Of a DNA stretch of 64,000 bases, positions 37,068-46,484 are shown piece by piece. The notes below the pieces were generated by a model. The model had not been told where the DNA came from. It searched no databases and saw only the letters and a list, made by a program, of their open reading frames with translations. A program made the translations under genes and the position numbers. Numbering within the stretch: position 1 is the stretch's first letter; each line of letters opens with the position of its first letter. The DNA comes from Opitutales bacterium (GTDB lineage Bacteria > Verrucomicrobiota > Verrucomicrobiia > Opitutales > JABSRG01), in NCBI GenBank assembly GCA_028280845.1, contig JANQKZ010000060.1, forward strand, positions 1-64,000. Reading direction: 5' to 3'.

Positions 37068-38016
37068 CCGGACTCTTCGCTAAGGGAAAGTCCGCCACCG
37101 CATGTTTGACCTCAACTCGGTGGGGAACCCCCTTGGCCAGGTATGGGGAGAGGTCAAAAGAGAAGGCATGCTTACCATTACCAATCCCGTGCTCCTTTAA
37201 CCCGGGTCGAAACCCACCCGCGGTGAAACGCTTGACACACTTTAGGTCGACCCAAAGTTCCAATTCTACCGGGTCTTCCCTGCCTTCCTGGTATGCCCAG
37301 CCCCCAATCTGGTTCCAGCTTGCCCGGTCGATGACCCCCTTGAATTTCGAGGCCTCACCTGCCAATTTATAGCGGGTATTGTTCAGAGATACCACACCCG
37401 ATAACTCGGCCACGCGTCCTTCATCGAGGTCAACCCTCAGGAACTGGCCAAGAGCGGTCACCAGGTTATCCGGGAAGAGCAAAGCTTTTTCGTAGGAGAA
37501 AAAGAGTGTGGGAAAGTGGTTTTTCCCGGTAAAGGCAATCGCGGACCCCAGGTAATTCAAAGCATCCTGCATCGCCGACAGAAAGTCGTTTGCCCCAGCC
37601 ATCTGGTTTCGCGTAGTCGTTGCCACGGGGTCACGCACACAAAAGATGAAGATGGGATTCCGCAGCTCCTTCCCCAGAAAGTCGATATACTCCATTGTTG
37701 CCGGGTACTTCCATCCCCAGATTGGAAAGGTCTTGTTTCTTTCCTTGATGATTTTTTTCAAACGACCAGGATCCCGATCTCGAATTGCGTGACGAATCTC
37801 AATATCCTCGAGCAAATTCGAGTCTAACTCCTCCCCCATATTAAATCCCATATTGATCAATAACTGGGTCAACATGGTAGTTCCGCTCCGCGCCGGGCCA
37901 GTCACCACGATCGTGGCCTTCGCCAGCGGAGTATCCAGCGGGTTGAGAATATGGATTCCTGTATTAAATAAGGGACGCTCTGATTCCATGGGAACTTCCA
38001 TGCTTTTAAATATCAT
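37048..38016 (-). CDS. Sulfotransferase-family protein with C-terminal beta-sandwich domain
   Basis: 322 residues. The PAPS-binding loop is VTGPARSGTTMLTQLL near 33-48; an ELDSNLLED and FIFCVRDPVATTTRN (3'-phosphate region) support the sulfotransferase fold. The last 95 or so residues are different: GGWAYQEGREDPVELELWVD, then FRPGLKEHGIGNGKHAFSF, then VPHRVEVKHAV. That is the recurring beta-sandwich domain often appended to bacterial glycan-modifying enzymes. It probably transfers sulfate to a surface glycan, or is a PAPS-independent relative. Start could also be at codon 6 or 10. Confidence 0.75.
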   Translation of the reverse strand: MIFKSMEVPMESERPLFNTGIHILNPLDTPLAKATIVVTGPARSGTTMLTQLLINMGFNMGEELDSNLLEDIEIRHAIRDRDPGRLKKIIKERNKTFPIWGWKYPATMEYIDFLGKELRNPIFIFCVRDPVATTTRNQMAGANDFLSAMQDALNYLGSAIAFTGKNHFPTLFFSYEKALLFPDNLVTALGQFLRVDLDEGRVAELSGVVSLNNTRYKLAGEASKFKGVIDRASWNQIGGWAYQEGREDPVELELWVDLKCVKRFTAGGFRPGLKEHGIGNGKHAFSFDLSPYLAKGVPHRVEVKHAVADFPLAKSPVMVYPE

Positions 38017-38150
38017 TCTTTTTTGTCAACGGCCTCGTCACTCGAAAATTTCGGCCTGTCCCGGCTTAATCGGCCCCGGGATCCACACACAAAACGGGCC
38101 TAAACGAGCCCTCACTTGATTCAATCCCAAAACCGACTAAACTGGCAGTT

Positions 38151-38675
38151 ATGAAATCTTTCTTTATCTTTATAAATCTTGCCAGCCTTTTGGCCTTTAT
38201 ACCCGCACAAGCTATGGATGAACCTATTGCCGTTGGGGCCAACGCCCCCATATTGAAATCAATGGATGAGAATGGAAACTCGGTCCACCTTGGAGACCTT
38301 TATGGGAAGGGGCTGGTTCTGGTTTACTTTTACCCCAAAGCAGATACCCCCGGCTGCACCAAACAGGCATGTAGCCTCCGGGATGCCTACACCACATTGA
38401 GTGATCTAGGAGTCACCGTGGTAGGAGTGAGCATGGATACCGCTCAGGACCAACTCGCTTTTAAAGAAAAATACAATCTCCCCTTCACCCTATTGGCTGA
38501 CAAATCCGGAGAGGTGGTGAAAGCCTTTGGCGTCCCCGTTCGCATGCGGGGGGAAAACGGATTTGCCAGCCGTCAAGCATTCCTGATCGAGGATGGTAAA
38601 GTCGTGTGGCGAGATCTGAAGGCCTCTACGGAAGAGCAGGCCAAGGATGTATTAGCCGTGCTGGCTTCTCGCTAA
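38151..38675 (+). CDS. Secreted peroxiredoxin (BCP/PrxQ type)
   Basis: 174 residues. A signal peptide (FFIFINLASLLAFIPAQA) precedes the AhpC/TSA domain. The catalytic motif PGCTKQACSLRD carries the peroxidatic C69 and a resolving C74 five residues on, as in the BCP/PrxQ subfamily. It reduces hydroperoxides in the periplasm. It shares a four-base overlap with the convergent RND pump gene end. Confidence 0.9.
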   Translation: MKSFFIFINLASLLAFIPAQAMDEPIAVGANAPILKSMDENGNSVHLGDLYGKGLVLVYFYPKADTPGCTKQACSLRDAYTTLSDLGVTVVGVSMDTAQDQLAFKEKYNLPFTLLADKSGEVVKAFGVPVRMRGENGFASRQAFLIEDGKVVWRDLKASTEEQAKDVLAVLASR

Positions 38676-41600
38676 TGCGTTTGAAGTGCAACCGGCTTCG
38701 CTCCCTCCAGTTCAGCTTTGACCTCCTTCCGGTGGAATAACTTCTCTCCAAGGTAGAGAAGCGATGGAGTTAGAATCAGGGTCAAGCCAGTGGCAAAAAT
38801 TAAGCCGAAGGCTACACTCGTAGACAGCTGGGTCCACCACTGCGTAGACGGGGCTCCATGGCTGATATGGCGAGTGAAAAAGTCAATATTCAGGGAAAAC
38901 ACCATCGGGAGTAGACCCAACACTGTTGTCACAGTAGTCAAAAGGACGGGCCGCAGACGTTGGGCCCCCGTGCGAAGCACAGCTTCTCGAGGAGCCATGC
39001 CTTTCCCCCGCAAGATTGCATAGGTATCAATCAACACGATATTATTGTTCACAACAATACCCGCCAGGGAAATCACCCCGATCCCATTCATGACAATTCC
39101 AAATGGCTGTTGGGTAATAATCAGTCCGAGAAATACGCCTATCGTGGAAAAAATCACCGCGCTGAGAATCAGGAGTGCGTGGTAAAAGTTATTAAACTGA
39201 GTCACCAGGATCATCCCCATAACAAACATGGCGATCAGGAAGGCTTTCATGAGAAACGCCTGCGCCTCCCGTTGCTCCTCATCCTCCCCCCGGAACCGGA
39301 CTTGCACTCCTGGCGACACCCGACCCGGGGCGGCCATCCATTCCTGAACCTCCTTACTCAGATCATCGGCCAGGAAGCCCTCCTTCACATTGGCCGATAG
39401 CTTCAAGACCCGCTGAGAATCCGTTCGTTGGATATTACCCACCTTGGGCGCCGGGTTACGTTCAATAAACTGCCGTATAGGAACCAAACCAAACGGCGTC
39501 TGGATCCTCAAATCATCTATGGCCTGTAAGCTCCGCTTCGTCCTGGGATAGCGCACACGAATTTCAACTTCCTCATCCGTTCCCTCCGGCCGGTAAGTCC
39601 CCACTTCCAGGCCATTGGTCACAAATTGAATCGCATTGCCCACCTGGGTGATGTCTGCCCCGTATTTGGATGCCTCGACCCGATCCACCTCCACTTGCCA
39701 CTCAATTGCAGGAACCGGGCGGGTATCATCAATATCGATCAGGCCTGGCATCGATTCCATCTTTTCCCGTAACGCCAGCAACATGGGCTCAATGCGATCA
39801 CTGAAGCGGGAGGAAATTTCAACCTGGATAGGTTTGCCTACAGGCGGACCCGCATCCGGCTGCCGCTCATTTAAGATGATGCCCGGCACTCCATTCATCA
39901 TGCGTTCAAAATCCCCGGAAACACGGGCCCAGACTTGCTCAGCCGATCCATTTGGCACCTCGACTCGCAGTTGCGCAACTTGCTTGGGTAAACTGGATGT
40001 GACCAGGGCTTGGGTACCGCTAAACAGGTCGACCGTAATGATACCGTCAATCCCTTGTAGTTGGCGAGCTGCTCGGGCCATCAATCGCCAGTGTGCATCC
40101 CAGGTTTCCAGCGAGTCCGGACGTATATCCACCACGATTCGTTCGGGCTTGCTCATCCGCCTAAGCTCAACCCGCGAACCATCTAGGACTTTTCGTAAAT
40201 CTCGAGTCCAGGCGGCAGTATCCGGTTGCGCATCTTCTTCCAAAAAGACGACCAGTCGTCCTGGAGGTACATCACTCTTATGATCCATTAAAACATCGCT
40301 TCGCTCGACACGCACCCCGGGAATTAAAGCGGCAAGTCGTTCTTCGACACCATCGATTTTCTCCTCGATGAGCGAAGTCGGCATTCCGGATAGGGCATCC
40401 AGTTCCAGGACAATAGCCCCTCCGGGGGCAGCCTCCACCAGGCGATACCTGAATTCCGATACCCCCTCTACCCAACGCCGGATTTCACTCATGATCTCAT
40501 CAGAGGTAGCCCGGTTTTCCCAATAGGCGAACTCCATTTGAATCACGCCGTGCACATCTTCCAGCAAGTCCATACCGGGGAAACTCGTAGAACTTCTTGA
40601 ATAAAATGTATCCACACCATCAATACTCAGGATCCGATCCTCAACATCTTTGACCAGATCATCCATCTCCCATGGAGACAGGTTCCCCCGCATCCGAATA
40701 TCCAAGGACATGGTTTCGGGCTCCACATCCGGAAAAAACTCCACACCTTTACCCACCGCACCGTATAGCATGAAAACACCGACTAGAGAAAACGCAGCCC
40801 CCATGACAGTTTTAATTGGATGGTAGAGGAAGAGCTTCAGGATACGTACATAGATCCCCGTAAACCCGCCAACACACTCCACATCGCCCTTTTCTGAGGC
40901 TGCCAGACTCTTCATTGTGGCGGGATTCGCAGCGCCGGGTTTCCCGATAAGGGAGCCGATTGTTGGCACAAAAATGAGGGCCATTACCAGAGAGGCCGAC
41001 AGGGTCGCAATCAAAGTAATGGGGAGGTATTTCATAAACTCGCCGACCATTCCCGGCCAGAAGAGCAAAGGCATGAAGGCCGCTAAAGTTGTTGCCGTCG
41101 AAGCGATGATGGGCAGCGCCATGCGTTGCGAGGCCAGCAGGTAGGCCTGGGACCGATGAATCCCCTCAGACATTTTCCGGTCCGCAAATTCAGTCACGAC
41201 GATGGCCCCGTCGACTAGCATGCCAACCGCAAGGATCAGGCTGAAGAGGACGACGATATTGATCGTCAGCCCCAGAATGGAAATGACGAGGATGCCCGCA
41301 AGGAAGGACCCCGGAATCGCCACACCGACCAACAGCCCTGTCCGTAACCCAAGGGCCCCGACAATAACCACCATGACAAGAATGATCGCGCTCAGCACAT
41401 TATTCTGCAAATCCGTCAGCATCAGTCGAATATCGTCAGACTGGTCCTGGGTATAAGCGACGTTCAAGCCTTCCGGCCAATACTGCTGCTCCTGCTCCAC
41501 GATTGCCCGCACCTTATCCACCGCATGAATTACATTTTCCCCAACCCGCTTTTTAACTTCAAGGGTGACGGCGGGCAACCCATTGACCCGGGCAAACCCA

Positions 41601-42403
41601 TCCGGATCCTTGAAAGTTGAACGCACAACCGCCACGTCGGACACCCGAACCACCTGATCGTCCACAACCTTGATGGGGTTGTTTAAAATGTCGTGCACAT
41701 CCTCGAACAATCCCGGAACTTTAACGGGGAGCCGACCACCGCCGCTATTCAGGTTGCCAGCGGCTACCAGCTGATTATTGCGACGGGCCAAGGCAAACAT
41801 ATCGTCTTGCCGGAGGTTATAGGTCTCTAAATAAACAGGATCGAGGAGGATTTCTACCACTTCCTCCCGGTCGCCCCCGATATCCACCTCAAGCACCTCG
41901 CTGATGCCCTCCAGCTTGTCCTGCAGATCACGGGCAAGCTTGACCAGAGTGCGCTCGGGAACATCGCCCGACAGAGTCACCACGATAACGGGAAACATGG
42001 CCAGGCTGACTTCGTTCACTTCCGGTTCCTCGGTCTCCTCGGGGAGTTCAGCCTGAGCCAGATCCGCCTTTTCACGTACATCCGCCAAGGCAGAATCCAC
42101 ATCAAAACCAGCCTCAAACTCCAAGGTCACACTGGCGAACCCTTCGGAAGCCTGGGCCGTCATCTCCTTGACTCCCTCAATCCCTCGCAGCTCAGTCTCC
42201 ATCGGGCGGATTAACATGCGCTCCGCATCTTCAGGAGAGATGCCCTGGTGAACCATGGACACATAGATGATTGGTATCGTAATATCTGGGTTCGCTTCCT
42301 TGGGGATCGTCAAATAGGCATAGAGCCCGGAAGCTAGGATCAGAATAAGGCAAAGGATAACCGTCCGGCTACGGTGCAAAGCAGACTCAATAAAGCGATT
42401 CAC
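38672..42403 (-). CDS. RND-family efflux pump
   Basis: 1243 residues, about 200 longer than AcrB-type pumps. Twelve membrane segments with AcrB landmarks: helix 1, the VGALGLRTGLLVGVAIPGSFLAG block, GMLVDGAIVV, ASTATTLAAFMPLLFWPG, and in the second half ISLAGIVVNNNIVLIDTYAI and LLTTVTTVLGLLPM. The extra length is in the second periplasmic loop (about residues 540-900). It drives proton-coupled export, with the adaptor encoded upstream and a TolC-like channel elsewhere. Confidence 0.93.
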   Translation of the reverse strand: MNRFIESALHRSRTVILCLILILASGLYAYLTIPKEANPDITIPIIYVSMVHQGISPEDAERMLIRPMETELRGIEGVKEMTAQASEGFASVTLEFEAGFDVDSALADVREKADLAQAELPEETEEPEVNEVSLAMFPVIVVTLSGDVPERTLVKLARDLQDKLEGISEVLEVDIGGDREEVVEILLDPVYLETYNLRQDDMFALARRNNQLVAAGNLNSGGGRLPVKVPGLFEDVHDILNNPIKVVDDQVVRVSDVAVVRSTFKDPDGFARVNGLPAVTLEVKKRVGENVIHAVDKVRAIVEQEQQYWPEGLNVAYTQDQSDDIRLMLTDLQNNVLSAIILVMVVIVGALGLRTGLLVGVAIPGSFLAGILVISILGLTINIVVLFSLILAVGMLVDGAIVVTEFADRKMSEGIHRSQAYLLASQRMALPIIASTATTLAAFMPLLFWPGMVGEFMKYLPITLIATLSASLVMALIFVPTIGSLIGKPGAANPATMKSLAASEKGDVECVGGFTGIYVRILKLFLYHPIKTVMGAAFSLVGVFMLYGAVGKGVEFFPDVEPETMSLDIRMRGNLSPWEMDDLVKDVEDRILSIDGVDTFYSRSSTSFPGMDLLEDVHGVIQMEFAYWENRATSDEIMSEIRRWVEGVSEFRYRLVEAAPGGAIVLELDALSGMPTSLIEEKIDGVEERLAALIPGVRVERSDVLMDHKSDVPPGRLVVFLEEDAQPDTAAWTRDLRKVLDGSRVELRRMSKPERIVVDIRPDSLETWDAHWRLMARAARQLQGIDGIITVDLFSGTQALVTSSLPKQVAQLRVEVPNGSAEQVWARVSGDFERMMNGVPGIILNERQPDAGPPVGKPIQVEISSRFSDRIEPMLLALREKMESMPGLIDIDDTRPVPAIEWQVEVDRVEASKYGADITQVGNAIQFVTNGLEVGTYRPEGTDEEVEIRVRYPRTKRSLQAIDDLRIQTPFGLVPIRQFIERNPAPKVGNIQRTDSQRVLKLSANVKEGFLADDLSKEVQEWMAAPGRVSPGVQVRFRGEDEEQREAQAFLMKAFLIAMFVMGMILVTQFNNFYHALLILSAVIFSTIGVFLGLIITQQPFGIVMNGIGVISLAGIVVNNNIVLIDTYAILRGKGMAPREAVLRTGAQRLRPVLLTTVTTVLGLLPMVFSLNIDFFTRHISHGAPSTQWWTQLSTSVAFGLIFATGLTLILTPSLLYLGEKLFHRKEVKAELEGAKPVALQTH

Positions 42404-42405
42404 GG

Positions 42406-43533
42406 CTATCTTCCACTTGGTTTTAGTGTGGCGACCGGCTCACCCGAAATATCGGTCAAGGATTCCTTCACCGGCTTCACGACATCCCCCTCCTTGGCAA
42501 AGCCCTGTCCCACCACGATCAGGTCAAAGGACTCAGGAAGCCCGGAAAGCCAGACATAGTCCGTATCCGCCTTAACCAATTCTACTGGATAAAAAACTAC
42601 GCGATTTCCTGGATCCACTGCCTTAATCCCTAATATGCCATCTTCATTGAGAGACAACAGGGCGGGAGACAGGCGATGCGCCAACACTTCTCCGATGGGA
42701 ATGTGCACATCACAAGTGATGCCCGCCCGAATCATTCCATCCGGGTTCGGACATTCCAGTTCAACACGAAAGGTGCGACTCACCGCATCACCGCCTGGAG
42801 CAACATAACGCACCGTTCCTTCCAACGACGGCCCACTGTTGCGCAAGACGGCAAAGCCTCGACTCCCCGGATGGATAGAGGTCACATTTTTCTCCGTCAC
42901 AGTTCCTGCAATCACAATCGGATTTAGCTCGATAAACTCAGCCACAGGATCCCCCGCCATGACGTAATCCCCATCCTCGACAAACCGGTCGAGCAGAAAA
43001 CCATCAAAAGGGGCCGCTACCTGGGTGTTTTCCAGGTCTTCCCGGATCGTTCGAACCAAAGCCTCGGCGACCAGCAACTGGGTTCGTGCCTGTGCAAGGG
43101 CCGTCTCCGCCTGATACCCCTTATCCGCCAGGCTTTGGGCCGCCTCAAATTCCAACTTCCGCTGCTCCACCAGGGCTCGTGCCTGGTTTAATTGATCGGT
43201 TCGGTCCAAGGCTTCAATCGAGAGGATAGGTTCCCCGGCAAGGAGCCGGCCGCCTCGCCTTGCCGGCACAGCGTCAATTCGCCCGCCGGTTTCCGCCTTT
43301 AAAGTCACCGATCTGGCAGGTTCGGTCTTACCTGAGAAAGCAGCAGTTTGGCTCACTGTCTGAGCAACCTGCTCGCGCACACGAACCGTCAACATCGGGC
43401 GGCTCGGCACATCACTAATTCCCGCGGCCAGTTCCGCCTCGTCCGTGGATGCTCCCGTAAACACTCCCGACAACAGCCATAGCCCGAGGACTACAATAAA
43501 TCCGAGTGCAATAAATTTAGGGTTTTTCATCAA
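42406..43533 (-). CDS. RND efflux adaptor (periplasmic membrane-fusion protein)
   Basis: 375 residues: N-terminal anchor (FIALGFIVVLGLWLL), then biotinyl/lipoyl-like domain, helical hairpin (DQLNQARALVEQRKLEFEAAQ, then ALAQARTQLLVAEALVRTI) and beta-barrel (VAAPFDGFLLDRFVEDGDYV). It links the inner-membrane pump to an outer-membrane channel. Its stop codon is three bases before the pump's ATG. Confidence 0.92.
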   Translation of the reverse strand: MMKNPKFIALGFIVVLGLWLLSGVFTGASTDEAELAAGISDVPSRPMLTVRVREQVAQTVSQTAAFSGKTEPARSVTLKAETGGRIDAVPARRGGRLLAGEPILSIEALDRTDQLNQARALVEQRKLEFEAAQSLADKGYQAETALAQARTQLLVAEALVRTIREDLENTQVAAPFDGFLLDRFVEDGDYVMAGDPVAEFIELNPIVIAGTVTEKNVTSIHPGSRGFAVLRNSGPSLEGTVRYVAPGGDAVSRTFRVELECPNPDGMIRAGITCDVHIPIGEVLAHRLSPALLSLNEDGILGIKAVDPGNRVVFYPVELVKADTDYVWLSGLPESFDLIVVGQGFAKEGDVVKPVKESLTDISGEPVATLKPSGR

Positions 43534-43663
43534 TAGCCTGTTTTGAATAAGCGAGTCAAAAAAGCGGGTGGCCGCTTCATCTAAAGAAACCGGAAATAAT
43601 AAGGGCCTCTCAAATCGAAAGGCAAGGATACTGTCTCCCCATCGGTAGAAGGCTCGGTTCCAG

Positions 43664-44146
43664 CTATTGAACCAGGACTTCCAGATCCCTTATTTGGTCC
43701 CGTAATTCCGCGGCATCTTCAAACCGCTCGTTGCGAATCGCATCCTGCAGTTCCTTCTCCAGATATTGAAGCCGGTTCTTCAGCACTTCCTCTTTCGATG
43801 AATCCCGGGGAACTTTTCCCACATGCAAGGAGCCTCTATGCATCCGCTTAAGGATAGACGGCAACACGTCCTCAAACGCCCGATAACATTCCGGACATCC
43901 TAAGCGACCCCGTTTTTCAAAATCCTTTTGGGTCAGCCCACATACTGGACAGGATCGCCCGGAGGCTTTGGGTTTAGGTAAATCGATAGAGCCGATCAAA
44001 TTGTAGGCATCCGGTTCCAATAAGCCGTCCGATTCCGCTTGGCTCTGAGGAATCGCCTTCTTGACCACCCCATCCGCCGTGACAAACGTGATATAAACCA
44101 TAGTTTCCGCCGGGGTTGGCTCAGGATTTTGTGTATCAGGATCCAT
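43664..44146 (-). CDS. McsA-like UvrB/C-motif protein with a single zinc finger
   Basis: 160 residues. CPVCGLTQKDFEKRGRLGCPEC (split: CPVCG at about 87, CPEC at about 104) is the second zinc finger of McsA, and the C-terminus is a UVR motif (NERFEDAAELRDQI). The N-terminal zinc finger of typical McsA is absent: the position of its second CxxC reads IPQSQ. McsA activates the protein-arginine kinase McsB; no mcsB gene follows here. Confidence 0.8.
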   Translation of the reverse strand: MDPDTQNPEPTPAETMVYITFVTADGVVKKAIPQSQAESDGLLEPDAYNLIGSIDLPKPKASGRSCPVCGLTQKDFEKRGRLGCPECYRAFEDVLPSILKRMHRGSLHVGKVPRDSSKEEVLKNRLQYLEKELQDAIRNERFEDAAELRDQIRDLEVLVQ

Positions 44147-44235
44147 TTATCGTCTCTATCAATTCCAGCATGTTAGTTTCCCCTCTCTTCGCAAAGCGGC
44201 AAATAAAGAAAATTAGCTTTTTTTTAGGTCACCGG

Positions 44236-44263
44236 TTGAAATTTCAAATATTCTGCCGATATT
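44236..44263 (+). promoter_or_regulatory. Promoter of small-RNA candidate 1
   Basis: TTGAAA (44236-44241), 16-base spacer, GATATT (44258-44263), with the predicted start near 44271 at the base of the first hairpin. The second copy has the same arrangement (TTGAAT-17-GATATT). Confidence 0.55.
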
Positions 44264-44270
44264 GGAAATG

Positions 44271-44352
44271 TGACTCCTTCTAGGAGTCGGGGTAACAGAA
44301 CAAAGTAGAAAATGAAGCGCGCGGCTTAGGGGTAGGTCGCGCGCTTTTCTTT
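44271..44352 (+). ncRNA. Small-RNA candidate 1 (first of a tandem pair)
   Basis: About 80 nt. Hairpin 1: GACTCCT/AGGAGTC (44272-44278 with 44282-44288). Then a single-stranded linker starting GGGGTAACAGAA and ending AAAGTAGAAAAT. Then a strong terminator stem of ten or so base pairs built on GCGCGCGG/TCGCGCGC (44317-44344) with an AGGGGT loop, followed by TTTTCTTT. The linker and terminator loop match copy 2 almost base for base; the stems differ by compensating changes. No ORF of any size fits inside it. Confidence 0.75.
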
Positions 44353-44413
44353 GTACGGCTCTCAAGCCGGATTTGTTAAAAATCTGATAAATATTTTTTT
44401 ATGAAAATTGTTC

Positions 44414-44442
44414 TTGAATAAGGAGGCGTTGTTGCAGATATT
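44414..44442 (+). promoter_or_regulatory. Promoter of small-RNA candidate 2
   Basis: TTGAAT (44414-44419), 17-base spacer, GATATT (44437-44442), with the predicted start near 44450, again at the base of the first hairpin. Same geometry as copy 1. Confidence 0.55.
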
Positions 44443-44449
44443 GTAATCC

Positions 44450-44534
<85 letters not shown>

Positions 44535-44538
<4 letters not shown>

Positions 44539-44570
44539 TAAAAAAAAGGCCGCAGGAAATTACTGCAGCC
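44535..44570 (-). terminator. Intrinsic terminator after the HTH protein gene
   Basis: GGCTGCAG and CTGCGGCC (plus strand 44548-44555 with 44563-44570) form an 8-bp stem; on the minus strand a run of seven T follows. It lies about 28 bases after the stop codon at 44598 and nearly abuts the terminator of small RNA 2 on the other strand. Confidence 0.8.
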
Positions 44571-44597
44571 ATTGAGGGGAAGGGGCTCAGGTAAGCC

Positions 44598-44978
44598 TTA
44601 TTTCAGCTTGTCATAACCACCCTTCATAATTTTAGCAACGACGACATAGCTGATTTTGTGGGCTTTGGAAACCGCATTCATGGAGGCACCCGCTTTTACT
44701 TCCTTCTTAATTGCATCTCGAAGCTCAGCCGTGACCTTAGTCCGAGTACGTTTCCGGCCGGCAGTAGCAGCGACCGCTCCGGTTAATTTCACATTATATT
44801 TTTCTACAAGGGCCTCAACCAGCGCTTTGGGAGTCTTATATCCACTACTCTTTACGAGGGTTTCTAATGCCTTGTCTTTGGCTTCTTCCTCTTTCTTCTT
44901 CAAAAGCAGATTCTTTTTCAACTGAGCGAGTCGGGCTTCTTCTTTTTCTATTGTTTTAAGTTCTTTCGATATATTCAT
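44598..44978 (-). CDS. Coiled-coil plus helix-turn-helix protein
   Basis: 126 residues. N-terminal half is a charged coiled coil (about 3-45: KELKTIEKEEARLAQLKKNL). The C-terminal half has GRKRTRTKVTAELRDAIK, then ASMNAVSKAHKISYVVVAKIMK, which looks like the helix-turn-helix of the resolvase/HTH_7 type. It is probably a small DNA-binding, perhaps nucleoid-associated, protein. A TATTAT -10-like box lies close to the ATG, so its leader is very short. Confidence 0.75.
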   Translation of the reverse strand: MNISKELKTIEKEEARLAQLKKNLLLKKKEEEAKDKALETLVKSSGYKTPKALVEALVEKYNVKLTGAVAATAGRKRTRTKVTAELRDAIKKEVKAGASMNAVSKAHKISYVVVAKIMKGGYDKLK

Positions 44979-45995
44979 ACTTCACTGGTATAATAATTAG
45001 GGGATAGGTGCAGAGCTTAAGGAGTACCTATAAGGAGGAGATTTCAATACATTTTTCGCTATTTATAAGAATGAAGTATCATTCCACTGCTCTTTCCGGT
45101 GAGTTCAGTTCCTGGTCACATCCCGATGGAGGCATGCTCGGTCCTCTCTGTGCCCGCCAATTCCAATCCTCCTCAGCTTTGGCTATCCCGGGGAAATCCC
45201 ATTAAGGGACGCCTCCGCACTCGATTGCAAAAATGCCCTGTGCACCAGGGTTGTCGATTCTTCGACCTGCGTGGGAAGAAATTCATCTGCGTTGAAAAAT
45301 CCAAGTCCCGTGAAAACGGAAGTATTCTTATAAATACCTGAGTCCGGCCTGCGCATCCCGCAGGCAACTACACATGTTGTATCACATCGAGGGGGCAAGC
45401 AGGGAAACGTGCCCTACTCCTAGTCGAAAACAGGAACAAAAGCAAACATCACCCTAGGTTTAACTCTAATAATTCACATCTGCAGCCTTGTGTGTTTATA
45501 GCTACTCGTTGGAAAAAATAGCCGCCCTCGATTAGTCCCGGCAAGAACCAGACATATCTGTATCAATCCATTATGTTTACGGCGTATTCGATTCTTACTC
45601 AGCCTCCTCGTATGCCAACGGGCCTTGCACCACCTCTTTTGTCAATACCAGCTCGGGCTCATTCTATATATGAACGCCTGTATCACTTAAATAGCGAACG
45701 GAGCTCCGATTCCATACAATTGGTATTTAGTGGATTCACACAATGAACCCCTGCCACGGAAGTGTTTTCGGTCATTTTTTAAATGAAAGGGGCCTCCCCA
45801 TACCTCCAGAAAACGTTGGACCCCGGACCGGGTAAGCCTTAGCCAGGATGCGATAGACCCAGAGACGCTTTCTTATGACCAACTTTTCCAGCATCAAGGC
45901 ATGCGAACGATCGACAGCCGCAGCCACAGATTTCTAATTTGGCAGGCAGAACTGGACGACTTCGACCTTATAAGACATGATGTTCATTTCATAAA
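44979..45995. other. About 1 kb without a convincing gene
   Basis: Short open frames occur (for example 45571-45744 on the plus strand, 57 codons starting MFTAYSILTQPPRMPTG, and an ATG-less frame of about 70 codons ending at 45997 with the stretch WTPDRVSLSQDAIDPETL), but none has a good start site, family resemblance or clear coding character. They may be worn remnants of older genes. No inverted repeats or IS ends were seen. Confidence 0.45.
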
Positions 45996-46478
45996 ATGAA
46001 TCTGCTGCACCATTTGTCCACCTTGATTCGGCAAACCGACTACACCTTGTCAACGGCCGAAAGCTGCACTGGAGGCCTGGTGGGACATTTTTTAACAAAT
46101 ATTCCGGGCAGTAGCCGATGGTATCGCGGAGGGGTCATTGCCTATTCGAATGATGTGAAAATGGACCTTATCGGAGTGAAGTCCCAGACACTTGAACAAT
46201 TTGGAGCCGTCAGCCCGCAAGTTGCCAAAGAAATGGCTCTCGGGGCCTGTAGTCGGTTTCGATCGTCGATCGGGCTCAGCTCGACCGGAATTGCCGGCCC
46301 CACGGGGGGAACCGAAACCAAGCCTGTTGGCCTCGTTTTTATGGGAATCTGTATGAATGAACAGACCATGGCCCGGAAATTCGTCTGGCCGTACGACCGC
46401 GAGGGCAACAAAGAAGCCAGTGCGGAGCAGGCGATTCAAATGGTCATTGACCTGCTGTCAACTTCGCTCCCATCTTGA
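45996..46478 (+). CDS. Stand-alone CinA C-terminal domain (PncC-type amidase)
   Basis: 160 residues: STAESCTGGLVGHFLTNIPGSS near 19-40 and GLSSTGIAGPTGGTETKPVGLVFMG near 95-119. It equals the C-terminal domain of the cinA product at 33607-34893. It deamidates nicotinamide mononucleotide in PncC enzymes. The C-S lyase gene begins six bases after its stop. Confidence 0.88.
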   Translation: MNLLHHLSTLIRQTDYTLSTAESCTGGLVGHFLTNIPGSSRWYRGGVIAYSNDVKMDLIGVKSQTLEQFGAVSPQVAKEMALGACSRFRSSIGLSSTGIAGPTGGTETKPVGLVFMGICMNEQTMARKFVWPYDREGNKEASAEQAIQMVIDLLSTSLPS

Positions 46479-46484
46479 GCGCTT

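Noticed and set aside
45008-45205. 65-codon plus-strand frame with GTG start
   Set aside because: No useful start site and no resemblance to a protein family; overlapping frames on both strands of similar size suggest chance.
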